From 2-02-FULL-55-14 sp964581115 (GTDB taxonomy: Bacteria; Bacteroidota; Ignavibacteria; UBA10030), in the NCBI GenBank assembly GCA_964581115.1, contig CAZOMY010000016.1:4997-68996 (forward strand): DNA of 64,000 nucleotides, in the 5' to 3' direction. Below, piece after piece: positions 49,480-58,000 of this stretch. The notes under the pieces are model-generated. The model worked only from the letters and a program-made list of their open reading frames with translations, did not search any database and was not told where the DNA came from. Within the stretch, counting starts at the first letter, position 1, and every line of letters starts with the position of its first letter. The position numbers and the translations under genes are program-made.

Positions 49480-52020
49480 ATGCAGAACCTCTTCGATCGG
49501 CTCTCACCGCGGGTCATTCGCGCGATCTATGCGTCCGCCGCCGTCGTGGCCGCGCTGGTCGGCGGCGCGAACATCCACCAAGTGATGATGGTCCGCGCCA
49601 CGGGCAACGACCAATGCCGTTGGGTCGTCCTCGAGAAGGGGGTGTCGCGACTGCTCATCACCGACATCGTCAGCGGCGGGGTCGTGGACCGCGCCGGCAT
49701 CCGCGACGGGGACATTCTCCTCCGCATCAACGGGGAGACCTTCGAGTCGGACCGCGATGCGCAGCTGAAGATCAACCGATTGATCGGGTCGACGGCCCGA
49801 TACACCGTGGAGCGCGACGGCCGGACGTTCGAAACCGATGTGCGGATCCTCAAGGCCATCAACATGTCCTTCCTGGCGATGGTGCTGCAGGGAGGGAGCC
49901 TTCTGATCATCGGTATGATCGTGGTGCTGGCGCGGCCGCAAGGCCGCATCCAACGGATGTTCGCCCGATACGGGATCCTGTCGTTCCTCTTCTTCTCGCA
50001 CGCGCAGGGCAACTACGATCAGGCCCTCGACCCCGCTTGGCGCGTTGCCGTGTTCGGCGTGACTTTTCTCTTCGCCGGCATTGTGGGCCCGCCGATGTTT
50101 GTACGGTTCTTCCTGCATTTTCCCGTCCGGATGCCTCTTGCCGACCGCCGCTGGTTCAGCGTCGTTCTGTATGCCCTTGCGACGGCGCTGACCGGCCTCG
50201 TGGCGTTCGCGAAGCCGATGGGATTGCCCGAGCCCGTGCCGAACGTCGCCATGTTCTTGCGGCTCATCTTCATTCTCTTCGGGTTCAGTTTCTTCGTCTA
50301 CGCCTACTACCGTTTGGTAAGGCCGGAGCGCCGCCGGGCTCTCCGGCCGATCCTGGTCGGCGTGGGGCTGGGGATGACCGCGTTCATGTACATGCTGGCC
50401 GTGGCGGCGATCGATCCGTTCGCCGCCTTCATCAATCCGATCATCCTGCTGCCGGCGCTGTTCCTGCCTCTGGCGTCGCTCCTGTTCGGGTATGCCATCA
50501 TCCGCTACCGGCTGATGGACATTGACCTCATCGTCAAGCGCAGCCTGATCTATGGCATCGTGACGGCCACCGTCGCAGCGATCTACGTCGGGACGGTCTT
50601 CGTGGCGGGCAGTCTCGCCGCCGACCTGCTGGGGGAGGAGCCCGACCGACTGGCGACCCTTCTGGCGTTCGTCGTCGTGGCGTTCGCGTTCGACCCGCTC
50701 AAGCGGAATGCGCAGGAGTGGATCGACCGTGTGTTCTACCAGGAGCGATACAATTACCAGCAGGCGCTGCTGGAATTCGCGCAGGAGCTCCCACGGCGGA
50801 TCGACCTTCGCGAGATCCTCGAATCGATGGTGCATCGCATCGCGGCGACGATGCACATCGACAAGGTGGCGGTCATCCTGTGCGATCCCGAAGGCGCGTG
50901 CGAGAGCGCCGAACAGAATGTTCCGCGCGCCTGCTGCCGGTTCGAGGACTCCGACGGCGGGCTCGTTCGACTGCTGAGGTCGTCACAGAGGGCTCAGTCG
51001 TTCGCATTGCTGGCCGATGAGCCCGAGTCGGTGAAGCTTTCCACGTCCGACAAGCAGACGTTGATCTCCGGAGGTATCGTGCTGTCGGTGCCCATGTTCC
51101 TCAAAGACCGCTTGATCGGGATCATCAACGTGGGCCCGAAGCGATCGGGCAAGGTGTATACGCGCGACGACATCGAATTGCTGACGGCCGTCGGCGCTCA
51201 AGCCGCGGTGGCGATCGAGAATGCCCGTCTGCATGCGATGGAATTCGAGCGCCAGAAGATCCGCGAAGAGCTGTCGCTGGCGCTGAAGATCCAGCAGGGA
51301 TTGCTCCCCAAGGGGGCTCCGTCGTTGCCGGGGCTGGATATTGCGGGCACGTCGCGTCCGGCGCTTCAGGTGGGGGGCGATTACTACGATTTCATCGAGA
51401 TCGGTCGGAGCAAAGTGCTGGTCGTCGTCGCCGACGTGGCAGGCAAGGGCATGTCGGCTGCCCTGTACATGTCGAAGGTGCAGGGGATGGTCCAACTGGC
51501 CGCGCACATGTATCGCTCGCCGAAAGAGATGCTGTCGCACATCAACCGGCGCATCTTTGACGGCATCGAACGCAGGTCGTTCATCACGATGATCCTGGCG
51601 CTGTTCGACCTCGAGAAGCGCCAGGTACGCATCTGCCGCGCGGGGCACAATCGGGCGCTCATCGGCACGAACGGGTCTCTGGAATTCGTCAATTCGCGGG
51701 GGATCGGGTTGGGACTGGAGCGGGGACCGATCTTCGACCGGGAGCTTCACGAGGTGGTGCGGCCCCTCCGGAAGGATAGCGTGTTCCTCTTCTATACCGA
51801 CGGCGTGACCGAAGCGATGAACGCGGACGGACGACAGTTCGGCGAAGAGCCGGTGAAGCGACTGCTGGCCGCCAAGCGCCATGGCTCCGCCGCCGAGATC
51901 CAGCACCATGTGCTGTCAGCCGTCGAAGAGTTCCGGGGGGCGGCCGAGCCGCACGACGACGTCACCATGGTGGTCGTCCGGAGCACAGGGGCGGCCTCCC
52001 GGAAGAAGCGCGGGCCTTGA
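49480..52020 (+). CDS. PDZ-membrane-GAF-PP2C (SpoIIE-type) serine phosphatase
   Basis: An 846-residue signalling protein. A membrane helix near residue 20 is followed by a PDZ-like domain (ISRLL..DIVSGGVVDRAGIRDGD). About seven further membrane helices span residues of about 125-400, and a GAF domain covers about 430-590. The C-terminal 240 residues are a PP2C/SpoIIE phosphatase with GGDYYDFIEI, VVADVAGKGMSAALYM and HDDVTMVVVR, which supply the metal-binding aspartates. Such enzymes usually reverse phosphorylation of anti-sigma antagonists, but no anti-sigma kinase or antagonist gene is nearby. Confidence 0.87.
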   Translation: MQNLFDRLSPRVIRAIYASAAVVAALVGGANIHQVMMVRATGNDQCRWVVLEKGVSRLLITDIVSGGVVDRAGIRDGDILLRINGETFESDRDAQLKINRLIGSTARYTVERDGRTFETDVRILKAINMSFLAMVLQGGSLLIIGMIVVLARPQGRIQRMFARYGILSFLFFSHAQGNYDQALDPAWRVAVFGVTFLFAGIVGPPMFVRFFLHFPVRMPLADRRWFSVVLYALATALTGLVAFAKPMGLPEPVPNVAMFLRLIFILFGFSFFVYAYYRLVRPERRRALRPILVGVGLGMTAFMYMLAVAAIDPFAAFINPIILLPALFLPLASLLFGYAIIRYRLMDIDLIVKRSLIYGIVTATVAAIYVGTVFVAGSLAADLLGEEPDRLATLLAFVVVAFAFDPLKRNAQEWIDRVFYQERYNYQQALLEFAQELPRRIDLREILESMVHRIAATMHIDKVAVILCDPEGACESAEQNVPRACCRFEDSDGGLVRLLRSSQRAQSFALLADEPESVKLSTSDKQTLISGGIVLSVPMFLKDRLIGIINVGPKRSGKVYTRDDIELLTAVGAQAAVAIENARLHAMEFERQKIREELSLALKIQQGLLPKGAPSLPGLDIAGTSRPALQVGGDYYDFIEIGRSKVLVVVADVAGKGMSAALYMSKVQGMVQLAAHMYRSPKEMLSHINRRIFDGIERRSFITMILALFDLEKRQVRICRAGHNRALIGTNGSLEFVNSRGIGLGLERGPIFDRELHEVVRPLRKDSVFLFYTDGVTEAMNADGRQFGEEPVKRLLAAKRHGSAAEIQHHVLSAVEEFRGAAEPHDDVTMVVVRSTGAASRKKRGP

Positions 52021-52062
52021 TGATTTTTCGCTATATTCTTGACGCACGAACACGAGCCTGAC

Positions 52063-52329
52063 ATGACGACCAAACCGCCTGCGAAGGTCCAGCCGTTCGA
52101 CGCCGCCTCGCGCGAAGCGCTGGCGTACGAGGCTGCCGCACTCATCCGTACACGCGAGCCGAACGACCAAGCCCGCCTTGGCTACTGCATATGGGGCTGG
52201 CTGACCGAGCGGAAGGGAACGCTCGCCGACGCCGTCCGATCTTCGGGCGTGCGCACCGACCTGCGCGAACACGAGGTCGTGGCGATCGTCGGCGGACATC
52301 TCGAATCCAAGGGCGTCGATATCGCCTGA
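52063..52329 (+). CDS. Small conserved-looking hypothetical protein
   Basis: An 88-residue protein from ATG 52063 (a TTG eight codons earlier is the alternative). It is mostly helical, with YEAAALIRTREPNDQARLGYCIWGWLTERKG. I do not recognise a family. A TATATT element at 52032-52037 precedes it but no good -35 partner is visible. Its stop overlaps the MarC start (TGATG), which supports it being translated. Confidence 0.55.
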   Translation: MTTKPPAKVQPFDAASREALAYEAAALIRTREPNDQARLGYCIWGWLTERKGTLADAVRSSGVRTDLREHEVVAIVGGHLESKGVDIA

Positions 52330-52916
52330 TGTCGTTCGACCCGAACGCACTCCTCCTCAGCTTCATTCCTCTCTTCGTCGCCATCGACGTCCTGGGCGTC
52401 GTTCCGATCTTCCTGTCCCTGACGGAACGGCTTGAACGCCCCCAGAAACGCCGGCTCGTGACCGACGCAACGCTGGCAGCGCTCGGCGTATCGCTCGTCT
52501 TCCTCTTCTTCGGACGCTTTCTCTTCAGCGTCATGGGGATCACGGAGGACGATTTTCGCGTGGGCGGCGGGATCATCCTGCTGGTTCTGGCGATCGTCGA
52601 TCTGCTGTTCTCGCACGATCAACAGCGAAGTCCCGAGACCTCGATCGGCATTGTTCCGATCGGCATCCCGCTTATCATCGGACCGGCCGCGCTGACGACC
52701 ATCCTCATCCTCGTGGATGCATACGGCGTCCTCGTGACGGTGGTGTCGCTCCTGGCAAACCTGGCGATCGTCTGGCTGGTGTTCCGCTACTCGGAAGTGG
52801 TGGTGCGGGTGCTGGGGCGGAGCGGATCGAAGGCGATCGCGAAGGTCGCGTCCCTGTTCATGGTCGCGATCGCGGTCATGATGATCCGGGTGGGGCTGAC
52901 CAACATGATGCAGTGA
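52329..52916 (+). CDS. MarC-family integral membrane protein
   Basis: A 195-residue protein with six predicted membrane helices. The opening LLLSFIPLFVAIDVLGVVPIFL and PIGIPLIIGPAALTTILIL are MarC family hallmarks. MarC was once linked to multidrug resistance but its transport role is unproven. The start overlaps the upstream small gene, and its 3' end faces folA across 10 bases. Confidence 0.88.
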   Translation: MSFDPNALLLSFIPLFVAIDVLGVVPIFLSLTERLERPQKRRLVTDATLAALGVSLVFLFFGRFLFSVMGITEDDFRVGGGIILLVLAIVDLLFSHDQQRSPETSIGIVPIGIPLIIGPAALTTILILVDAYGVLVTVVSLLANLAIVWLVFRYSEVVVRVLGRSGSKAIAKVASLFMVAIAVMMIRVGLTNMMQ

Positions 52917-52926
52917 CGCGCGGGTC

Positions 52927-53430
52927 TCAACCGCGCGGCTTCTTGGGCACGACCGGTCCCTTGGGCCCCTTCCGTGCGTACTCGACGAAGGCATAGCCGT
53001 CGCCGGGTTCCCTCGCCACCTCCTTCCACACCGTTCCGACCTCCCGCACAAAGTCGGGGAACCGGACATCGCCTTCAACCGCGCGATCGAGCAGGGTCAG
53101 CTGCATGGCATCGGCCATGTCGATCGTCTGCCGATAGACCTGCCCGCCTCCGATGACGTAGACGACCGGCTCTTCAACAAGTCGGTCGAGCGCCATCTCG
53201 AGGGAAGGATAGCATTCGATGCCCTGCAGAGCATGGTGGGTGAGGACGACATTGCGTCGGAGCGGCAGCGGGCGGCCGAGGGAACGATAGGTGTACCGTC
53301 CCATGAGCACGACATGGCCTTGCGTCAGCCGGCGGAAGCGTCGCCGGTCGTCGGGCAGGTCCCAAGGGATCTCCCCGTCGTTGCCGATGACGAGGTTCTT
53401 CGCCACCGCCGCGATGAGGATGATGCGCAT
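52927..53430 (-). CDS. folA: Dihydrofolate reductase
   Basis: A 167-residue enzyme reducing dihydrofolate with NADPH. IILIAAVAKNLVIGNDGEIPW, DLPDDRRRFRRLTQGHVVLMGRYT and VYVIGGGQVYRQ are typical. The C-terminus has an extra basic, lysine/proline-rich tail. It lies 3 bases after thyX, as part of a minus-strand run that starts with the ureohydrolase-like gene. Confidence 0.93.
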   Translation of the reverse strand: MRIILIAAVAKNLVIGNDGEIPWDLPDDRRRFRRLTQGHVVLMGRYTYRSLGRPLPLRRNVVLTHHALQGIECYPSLEMALDRLVEEPVVYVIGGGQVYRQTIDMADAMQLTLLDRAVEGDVRFPDFVREVGTVWKEVAREPGDGYAFVEYARKGPKGPVVPKKPRG

Positions 53431-53433
53431 GCG

Positions 53434-54405
53434 TCAGCCCGGGAGTCGGGCCAGAACATCGGCCCGCTGAAGCAACGGCGTCAGGCGGTCTTCCAGGCCG
53501 AAGCGTCCGAGCTTTCCGAGGAATTCCTTCAGCTCGCCCGCAAGCACCGGCGCTCCGTTGCGCGACCGGACGAGCGACTCCTGAAGGACGAAGGTCACGA
53601 GGCCTGCATCATCCTTCGCGGCCAGGAGACGGATCAGATCGATCTCGAGCCGCGACAGCGCGATCGAGCCCAACCGGTAGTCGCTGAAGGCCTCCCAGGC
53701 CATCGGTACCCAACGGGCCACGATCTCGCGGCCGATGACATTCGCATACTCGCGGATCTCGGCTTGAGCGTGGGGGTCCATCCGGAGCCAGAGGAAGTGA
53801 AAGAGATTGTGCAGGTCGACCTTCCAATAGGCCTCGGTATACGTCGAGAGGGGAAGGTCCTTTCGCGCCTGCTCTCTGGCGACTCCAAGGTCGAGCCGCT
53901 CCGCATAGACGCGCCTTGCCATGTCCTGCATCTCCCGCTCAGCCTGCGTCAGCCGACGTCCGGTCTCGATGTCGATCCAGCCTTCGCTCCCCTGCTTGTT
54001 GTCGGTCGACTGTTTTCGCCACCGGTCGGGGGGCGTCGTTTGTGAGGCGTCGATGGCGATGGAGTAGCGCGTCGAGTACTCGTTCACGTTGGCCGTGCGA
54101 TGGCGGATCCATTGCCGCCAGCAGTCCATCGGCACGCGCACGTGCAACTTGATCTCGCACATCTCGAACGGCGTTGTATGCGCATGACGCATCAGATACC
54201 GGATCAACCCGCGGTCTTCGCGCGACTTCTTCGTCCCGGCGCCGTACGAGACGCGGGCGGCCTGGACGATCGATTCGTCGGCGCCGAGGTAGTCGACGAC
54301 GCGGACGAAGCCGTCGTCGAGCACCTTGAAGGGCTTGCCGAGGATCTCGTCGAGCGCTTCGCTGCGATGCCGGGTGGTGGGGAGGTCGTTCACAGGTTCG
54401 GTCAT
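53434..54405 (-). CDS. thyX: FAD-dependent thymidylate synthase
   Basis: A 323-residue flavin enzyme that methylates dUMP. The ThyX signature RHRTANVNEYSTRYS is at residues 101-115. ATG 54405 is chosen because it follows the GMC stop by 20 bases and directly precedes the conserved region; a reading from 54630 would run into the upstream gene. The protein is longer than minimal ThyX (about 220-250), with additional C-terminal helices seen in other long members. Confidence 0.93.
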   Translation of the reverse strand: MTEPVNDLPTTRHRSEALDEILGKPFKVLDDGFVRVVDYLGADESIVQAARVSYGAGTKKSREDRGLIRYLMRHAHTTPFEMCEIKLHVRVPMDCWRQWIRHRTANVNEYSTRYSIAIDASQTTPPDRWRKQSTDNKQGSEGWIDIETGRRLTQAEREMQDMARRVYAERLDLGVAREQARKDLPLSTYTEAYWKVDLHNLFHFLWLRMDPHAQAEIREYANVIGREIVARWVPMAWEAFSDYRLGSIALSRLEIDLIRLLAAKDDAGLVTFVLQESLVRSRNGAPVLAGELKEFLGKLGRFGLEDRLTPLLQRADVLARLPG

Positions 54406-54425
54406 GGTGGTCAGATCGTTCTGCT

Positions 54426-55967
54426 TCACGTGGAGGTTCCGACAGCCGCGGCCCAATGCTCCGCGATCCATTCGGCGTTCTTTTCGGCGACGGCGAGGAT
54501 CGTCACCTGCGGATTCACGCCGAGGGAGGTGGGGAGGACGCTTCCGTCGACGACGAAGACACCCGTCGCGCCGTGGACGCGGCCCCGGGAATCCACGACC
54601 GCTGCGCGAGCATCCTCTCCCATCCGGCATGTGCCGAGCGGATGAGCGCTGTAGAGCGAGATCTCGTTGTCGTCCCAGTCAGCGTTGTCGAGGACGCGGT
54701 CGATCTCTCCGACGGACGGGATCAACGTCCGGCGGGCGTGAAGGGTCAATACCTCGCGCGCGCCCGCGGCGAAGTGGATGCGGGCCGCTTCCGCCAGCGC
54801 CCGGCGAAGCATCGCGCGATCACGAGGCCCGCGGTCGTACGTCATCAGCGGGCGTCCCGCGTCGCTCGGACGCACCGTGCCTTCGGAGTCGCTCTCTTTG
54901 ACGAGGATGATCGACACGGCCAGGTGGCGCATCTTCTCCATGAGCTCCCGGTGTGAGTGTCCAAATCCGGGGAGCCCCATGGCCGCGAGGATCGGGTCGA
55001 GGGGCACGGCTTCGATCCAGAAGCCGGAGCCGTCGCCGTTCTTGTTCATGAACTCGTCGCACATTGCCGACTGCGGAATGCCCTTCCACGGATCCTGGAC
55101 CTCATCATACACGCCCGCGACAGCGCACGTGAGATGAAAGGTCAGATGCCGTCCACGATGATCGGCATTGCCGAGTCCTGAACGCTGGAGGATCAGCGGC
55201 GACGAAACGGCGCTTCCCGCGACAATGACGAGCGGGGCCTCGACGGTGACGGGCAGACGGCGCGCGCGCGAAGCCCGATCAAGCACGGAGCCATGGACGC
55301 GCCTGACGCTTCCCGCCGACTCGATGCGGTCCGCCCGGCAGTCGGCGTGTACGGTGGCACCGGCCTTCACGGCGTCGGCAAGGTAAGTGACGTCGACGGA
55401 CATCTTGGCGCCGGCCGTGCAACCGTAGCCGCAGACGCCGAGCTCGACGCAATCCCTGACGTTCCTTCCCGTTGCTCGGACACGATAACCCAGCGCGGCC
55501 GCGCCTTTGAGAATGATGCTGTTCTGCCGGTTATGTCGATGGTCGGGCTCGGGGTGGATGTTCAGATACCGCTCGACCCGTTCGAAATACGGCTCGATCT
55601 CCCGCGGTGAAAAGCCGGTAACGCTCATCTCGCGGGTCCAACGGTCCAGGACGAACTCAGGTGTGCGCAACGACGTGGTCCAGTTGACTGCCGAGCTTCC
55701 GCCGACGCACCGGCCGACGAGGACGGTCACGGCGAGATCCTCGGTTGCGAGACCGCCCCGGTCCTGGTAGAGGTTGGTGTAAGCCCATTCGCCGGATGAT
55801 CGGAACTCATGCGGCGCGTAAGCGCCGCCTTCCTCGAGCACCACCACGCGCTTTCCTGACTCCGCCAGAACCTTGGCCGCCGCTCCGCCTCCGCATCCCG
55901 ATCCGATGATGCAGACATCGGCCGTCTCGCGCAGCGGAGCGGTCACTTCGTGTCCGTGTACGATCAT
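54426..55967 (-). CDS. GMC-family oxidoreductase, large subunit
   Basis: A 513-residue flavoprotein. The FAD-binding glycine motif is VCIIGSGCGGGAAAKVLAE near residues 18-36, followed by GGSSAVNWTTSLRTP. The C-terminal catalytic part has SLYSAHPLGTCRMG and VFVVDGSVLPTSLGVNPQVTI. No export signal is visible, yet the upstream gene encodes a Tat-signal small subunit and overlaps by four bases (ATGA). In gluconate-2-dehydrogenase-like complexes the large subunit crosses the membrane with its Tat-bearing partner. The substrate is unknown. Confidence 0.87.
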   Translation of the reverse strand: MIVHGHEVTAPLRETADVCIIGSGCGGGAAAKVLAESGKRVVVLEEGGAYAPHEFRSSGEWAYTNLYQDRGGLATEDLAVTVLVGRCVGGSSAVNWTTSLRTPEFVLDRWTREMSVTGFSPREIEPYFERVERYLNIHPEPDHRHNRQNSIILKGAAALGYRVRATGRNVRDCVELGVCGYGCTAGAKMSVDVTYLADAVKAGATVHADCRADRIESAGSVRRVHGSVLDRASRARRLPVTVEAPLVIVAGSAVSSPLILQRSGLGNADHRGRHLTFHLTCAVAGVYDEVQDPWKGIPQSAMCDEFMNKNGDGSGFWIEAVPLDPILAAMGLPGFGHSHRELMEKMRHLAVSIILVKESDSEGTVRPSDAGRPLMTYDRGPRDRAMLRRALAEAARIHFAAGAREVLTLHARRTLIPSVGEIDRVLDNADWDDNEISLYSAHPLGTCRMGEDARAAVVDSRGRVHGATGVFVVDGSVLPTSLGVNPQVTILAVAEKNAEWIAEHWAAAVGTST

Positions 55968-56533
55968 GGTCTAACCGCCGGCGTGTGGTCCGCGTCGTAG
56001 CCGATCGCGGGCCAACTGGATGGATGCGAATAGTAGGAGCTGGCCGCCACGCGCTTCAGCGCCATGAAGGCCGTCCGGCGAAATCCGATCGGGCTCTCCA
56101 TCCAATCCTGGAGGTACGATGCTCGATCGTCGGACGACATGCCGAGGAAGGACGAGAATCGCAGATCGAAAAGGAAGGCCGCGATCCCGCTGTTGAACAC
56201 GCTCAGCAACTGATGGAACTGCTGTTGCACCTCCTGGTCGGCCCCCGCGAGGTAGTGGTCCATGCGGAGCGCCAGGTCGGCCGAGCGCATCGGTCCTTCG
56301 CCCGGGCGAAGGCCGATGAGTTGCTCGGCGGCAGCTTGCAGGATGAGAAACTCGATCGGGGTGCCGAACTGAAGCTGACCGGCGATGCCCGTTGGGAGGT
56401 CGTCGGAGCCGGCAGAGCCGCCGGGAAGGCAGCCGCCGGCGGCGAGGGCCGCGACGCCGAATGCGGTCTGTCTCAGAAAGCGCCGTCTGGCAGGAATACC
56501 CGCCGGCATCGCGTGAAACGGGGAAGTTGACAC
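55964..56533 (-). CDS. Tat-signal small subunit (gluconate 2-dehydrogenase subunit 3-like)
   Basis: A 189-residue protein with a twin-arginine signal (ARRRFLRQTAFG near residues 16-27) and a following AALAAGGC that could also be lipidated. The mature part is helical (ILQAAAEQLIGLRPG, DHYLAGADQEVQQQFHQLL), resembling subunit 3 of gluconate 2-dehydrogenase. Its close overlap with the GMC gene indicates a two-subunit exported dehydrogenase. No cytochrome c subunit is present in the window. Confidence 0.78.
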   Translation of the reverse strand: MSTSPFHAMPAGIPARRRFLRQTAFGVAALAAGGCLPGGSAGSDDLPTGIAGQLQFGTPIEFLILQAAAEQLIGLRPGEGPMRSADLALRMDHYLAGADQEVQQQFHQLLSVFNSGIAAFLFDLRFSSFLGMSSDDRASYLQDWMESPIGFRRTAFMALKRVAASSYYSHPSSWPAIGYDADHTPAVRP

Positions 56534-56536
56534 GTT

Positions 56537-57406
56537 CTATCCAAGGGAATACGCCAGTACCTTCGCCGCCAGCCTGGCCACGGTGACGTCGGCGAACCGA
56601 GCAGATTTCGAGGGAGACAGGCCGGTGATGTCGGCCGCGACGATGCGTCGCTTCTGTCCGGCCTTGCGCAGACATCCGACCACGTCGTACCAACTCAAAC
56701 CTCCGGGTTGCGGGGACATCGTCGAGGGCATCACCGAGGGCTCGAACACGTCCACGTCGATCGTGACGTACACCTCGTCGGTCAGATCGTCGATCAGCGC
56801 GTCGTCCCAATACTTGAGCAGGCGCGTGTAGCCTCCGCTCTTGATGAGGTGGGCGTAGTAGACGTGGATCCCGTTCTCCCGGGCGAAGGAGACTTCATCT
56901 CCCGAGGTCGAGCGGATGCCCGCCTGCACGATCCGCTTGGGGTCGATGAATTCGCCCAGACGGGCGGTGACGCCGCCGGTAGTCAGATCGGAATGAGCGT
57001 CGAAGTGGAGGATGCTCAGCGACGCGAACCGCTTTGCCGCGGCGGCCGCGCATGCCGAGGTCAGCACCCGGTCTCCCCCGAGCGTGAGGACGAACTTTTC
57101 GCGCGATAGCAGGTCCGACACCAGGTCGCTGAGCTTCGTCAGGAAGGTCGGTTCATTGAGCGGCGCCGACGGGAACGGAGCCAATGTCGCAACGCCGTGA
57201 CGGTCGGCGATGTCGGCGTCGATCTCCTCGTCGAATCGGGGAATACCGCGCGAAGCTGCCAGTACGGCCGCAGGCGCCGATCGGGCTCCGCTGCCGGCAA
57301 CGCGCTGGTAGGGAACCGGAAGCACAACGGCCTTCGAACGCTCTAGCGACGAATACTCCTTCTCAAGCCCGAGAAAGTTCTGCTTCGACCCGAGTGTCGT
57401 GTGCAT
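56537..57406 (-). CDS. Ureohydrolase (agmatinase/arginase) family protein with altered metal site
   Basis: A 289-residue member of the arginase/agmatinase fold. HFDAHSD (residues 134-140) and IDVDVFEP (216-223) keep several metal-binding aspartates and the central histidine. The first ligand motif, normally GGDHS, reads GGDRV at 110-114, so its histidine is arginine, and the usual SHG/SHA segment is missing. The protein may bind one metal, use another substrate, or be inactive. It is the first gene of a five-gene minus-strand run (then the Tat subunit, GMC, thyX and folA), with a promoter candidate upstream. Confidence 0.82.
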   Translation of the reverse strand: MHTTLGSKQNFLGLEKEYSSLERSKAVVLPVPYQRVAGSGARSAPAAVLAASRGIPRFDEEIDADIADRHGVATLAPFPSAPLNEPTFLTKLSDLVSDLLSREKFVLTLGGDRVLTSACAAAAAKRFASLSILHFDAHSDLTTGGVTARLGEFIDPKRIVQAGIRSTSGDEVSFARENGIHVYYAHLIKSGGYTRLLKYWDDALIDDLTDEVYVTIDVDVFEPSVMPSTMSPQPGGLSWYDVVGCLRKAGQKRRIVAADITGLSPSKSARFADVTVARLAAKVLAYSLG

Positions 57407-57435
57407 GGCGTCGGTCGGATTTGGATGTGTGGCTG

Positions 57436-57464
57436 AATATACGCCATATTTCCGGACCGGTAAA
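57436..57464 (-). promoter_or_regulatory. Candidate promoter of the ureohydrolase-thyX-folA run
   Basis: On the minus strand TTTACC (57464-57459) and TATATT (57441-57436) have a 17-base spacer, about 30 bases before the ATG at 57406. Confidence 0.5.
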
Positions 57465-57483
57465 GGTGAAGTCTTGCTTCACC
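57465..57483. promoter_or_regulatory. Inverted repeat at a divergent promoter pair
   Basis: GGTGAAG and CTTCACC form a perfect 7+7 repeat with a 5-base centre. It abuts the minus-strand -35 element and overlaps the plus-strand TTGCTT, so a regulator bound here could affect both directions. Confidence 0.4.
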
Positions 57484-57502
57484 GTTCATTTGTCTCGATA
57501 CT
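57474..57502 (+). promoter_or_regulatory. Candidate promoter of the DUF2085 gene
   Basis: TTGCTT at 57474-57479 and GATACT at 57497-57502 have a 17-base spacer. Initiation would fall within a few bases of ATG 57515. Confidence 0.35.
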
Positions 57503-57514
57503 GTCCCGCATCGT

Positions 57515-58000
57515 ATGAGTTCCCGGTCCGCGTACGCTTTGCTTCTGATCCCGGCGACCGTCTGGTGCGCCGGATTCCTTCTGTTGCCGCTTACCGGGTC
57601 CGCAGGCGAGGCACTGGCCGGAGAGGTATACGGGCGCGTCTGCCATCAGTTGGAGGACCGCTCATTTCTCTGGGACGGCGTTCCTTGGGCGGTCTGCGTC
57701 CGGTGCTCCACCATCTATCTGGCTTTCACGTTGACTCTCATGCTTGTGCCGCTCCTGCGCGGCCTCGAACGATGGACGCCCATGGCCCCGAACGTCCTCG
57801 CTGTCTGGCTGGCACCGGCCGTTCTCGACGCCGTACTCAACTTCTCCGGACTGCATGTCGCCGACACGACCACGCGAGCGGTCACGGGCGCGCTGGCCGG
57901 CGTTGGCTTGGGAGCGACCATCCCACCCTTGTTCATCGATGCCTTGACCCGTTCACGCAGATCTCGCATGCCGCTCACCACAGGAGACCCTGATGTTTGA
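57515..58000 (+). CDS. DUF2085 membrane protein
   Basis: A 161-residue protein with about four membrane helices. Its DUF2085 core is CHQLEDRSFLWDGVPW followed by CVRCSTIYLAF, giving three conserved cysteines and a histidine that could bind metal. The family has no proven role. The stop overlaps the start of the next membrane protein by eight bases, so the two are probably made together. The divergent ureohydrolase run shares the upstream region. Confidence 0.8.
   Translation: MSSRSAYALLLIPATVWCAGFLLLPLTGSAGEALAGEVYGRVCHQLEDRSFLWDGVPWAVCVRCSTIYLAFTLTLMLVPLLRGLERWTPMAPNVLAVWLAPAVLDAVLNFSGLHVADTTTRAVTGALAGVGLGATIPPLFIDALTRSRRSRMPLTTGDPDV

Noticed and set aside
55971..56810. Minus-strand open frame overlapping the Tat small subunit
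   Set aside because: It is very rich in Arg and Gly and out of frame with the Tat-signal protein, which has the better architecture.
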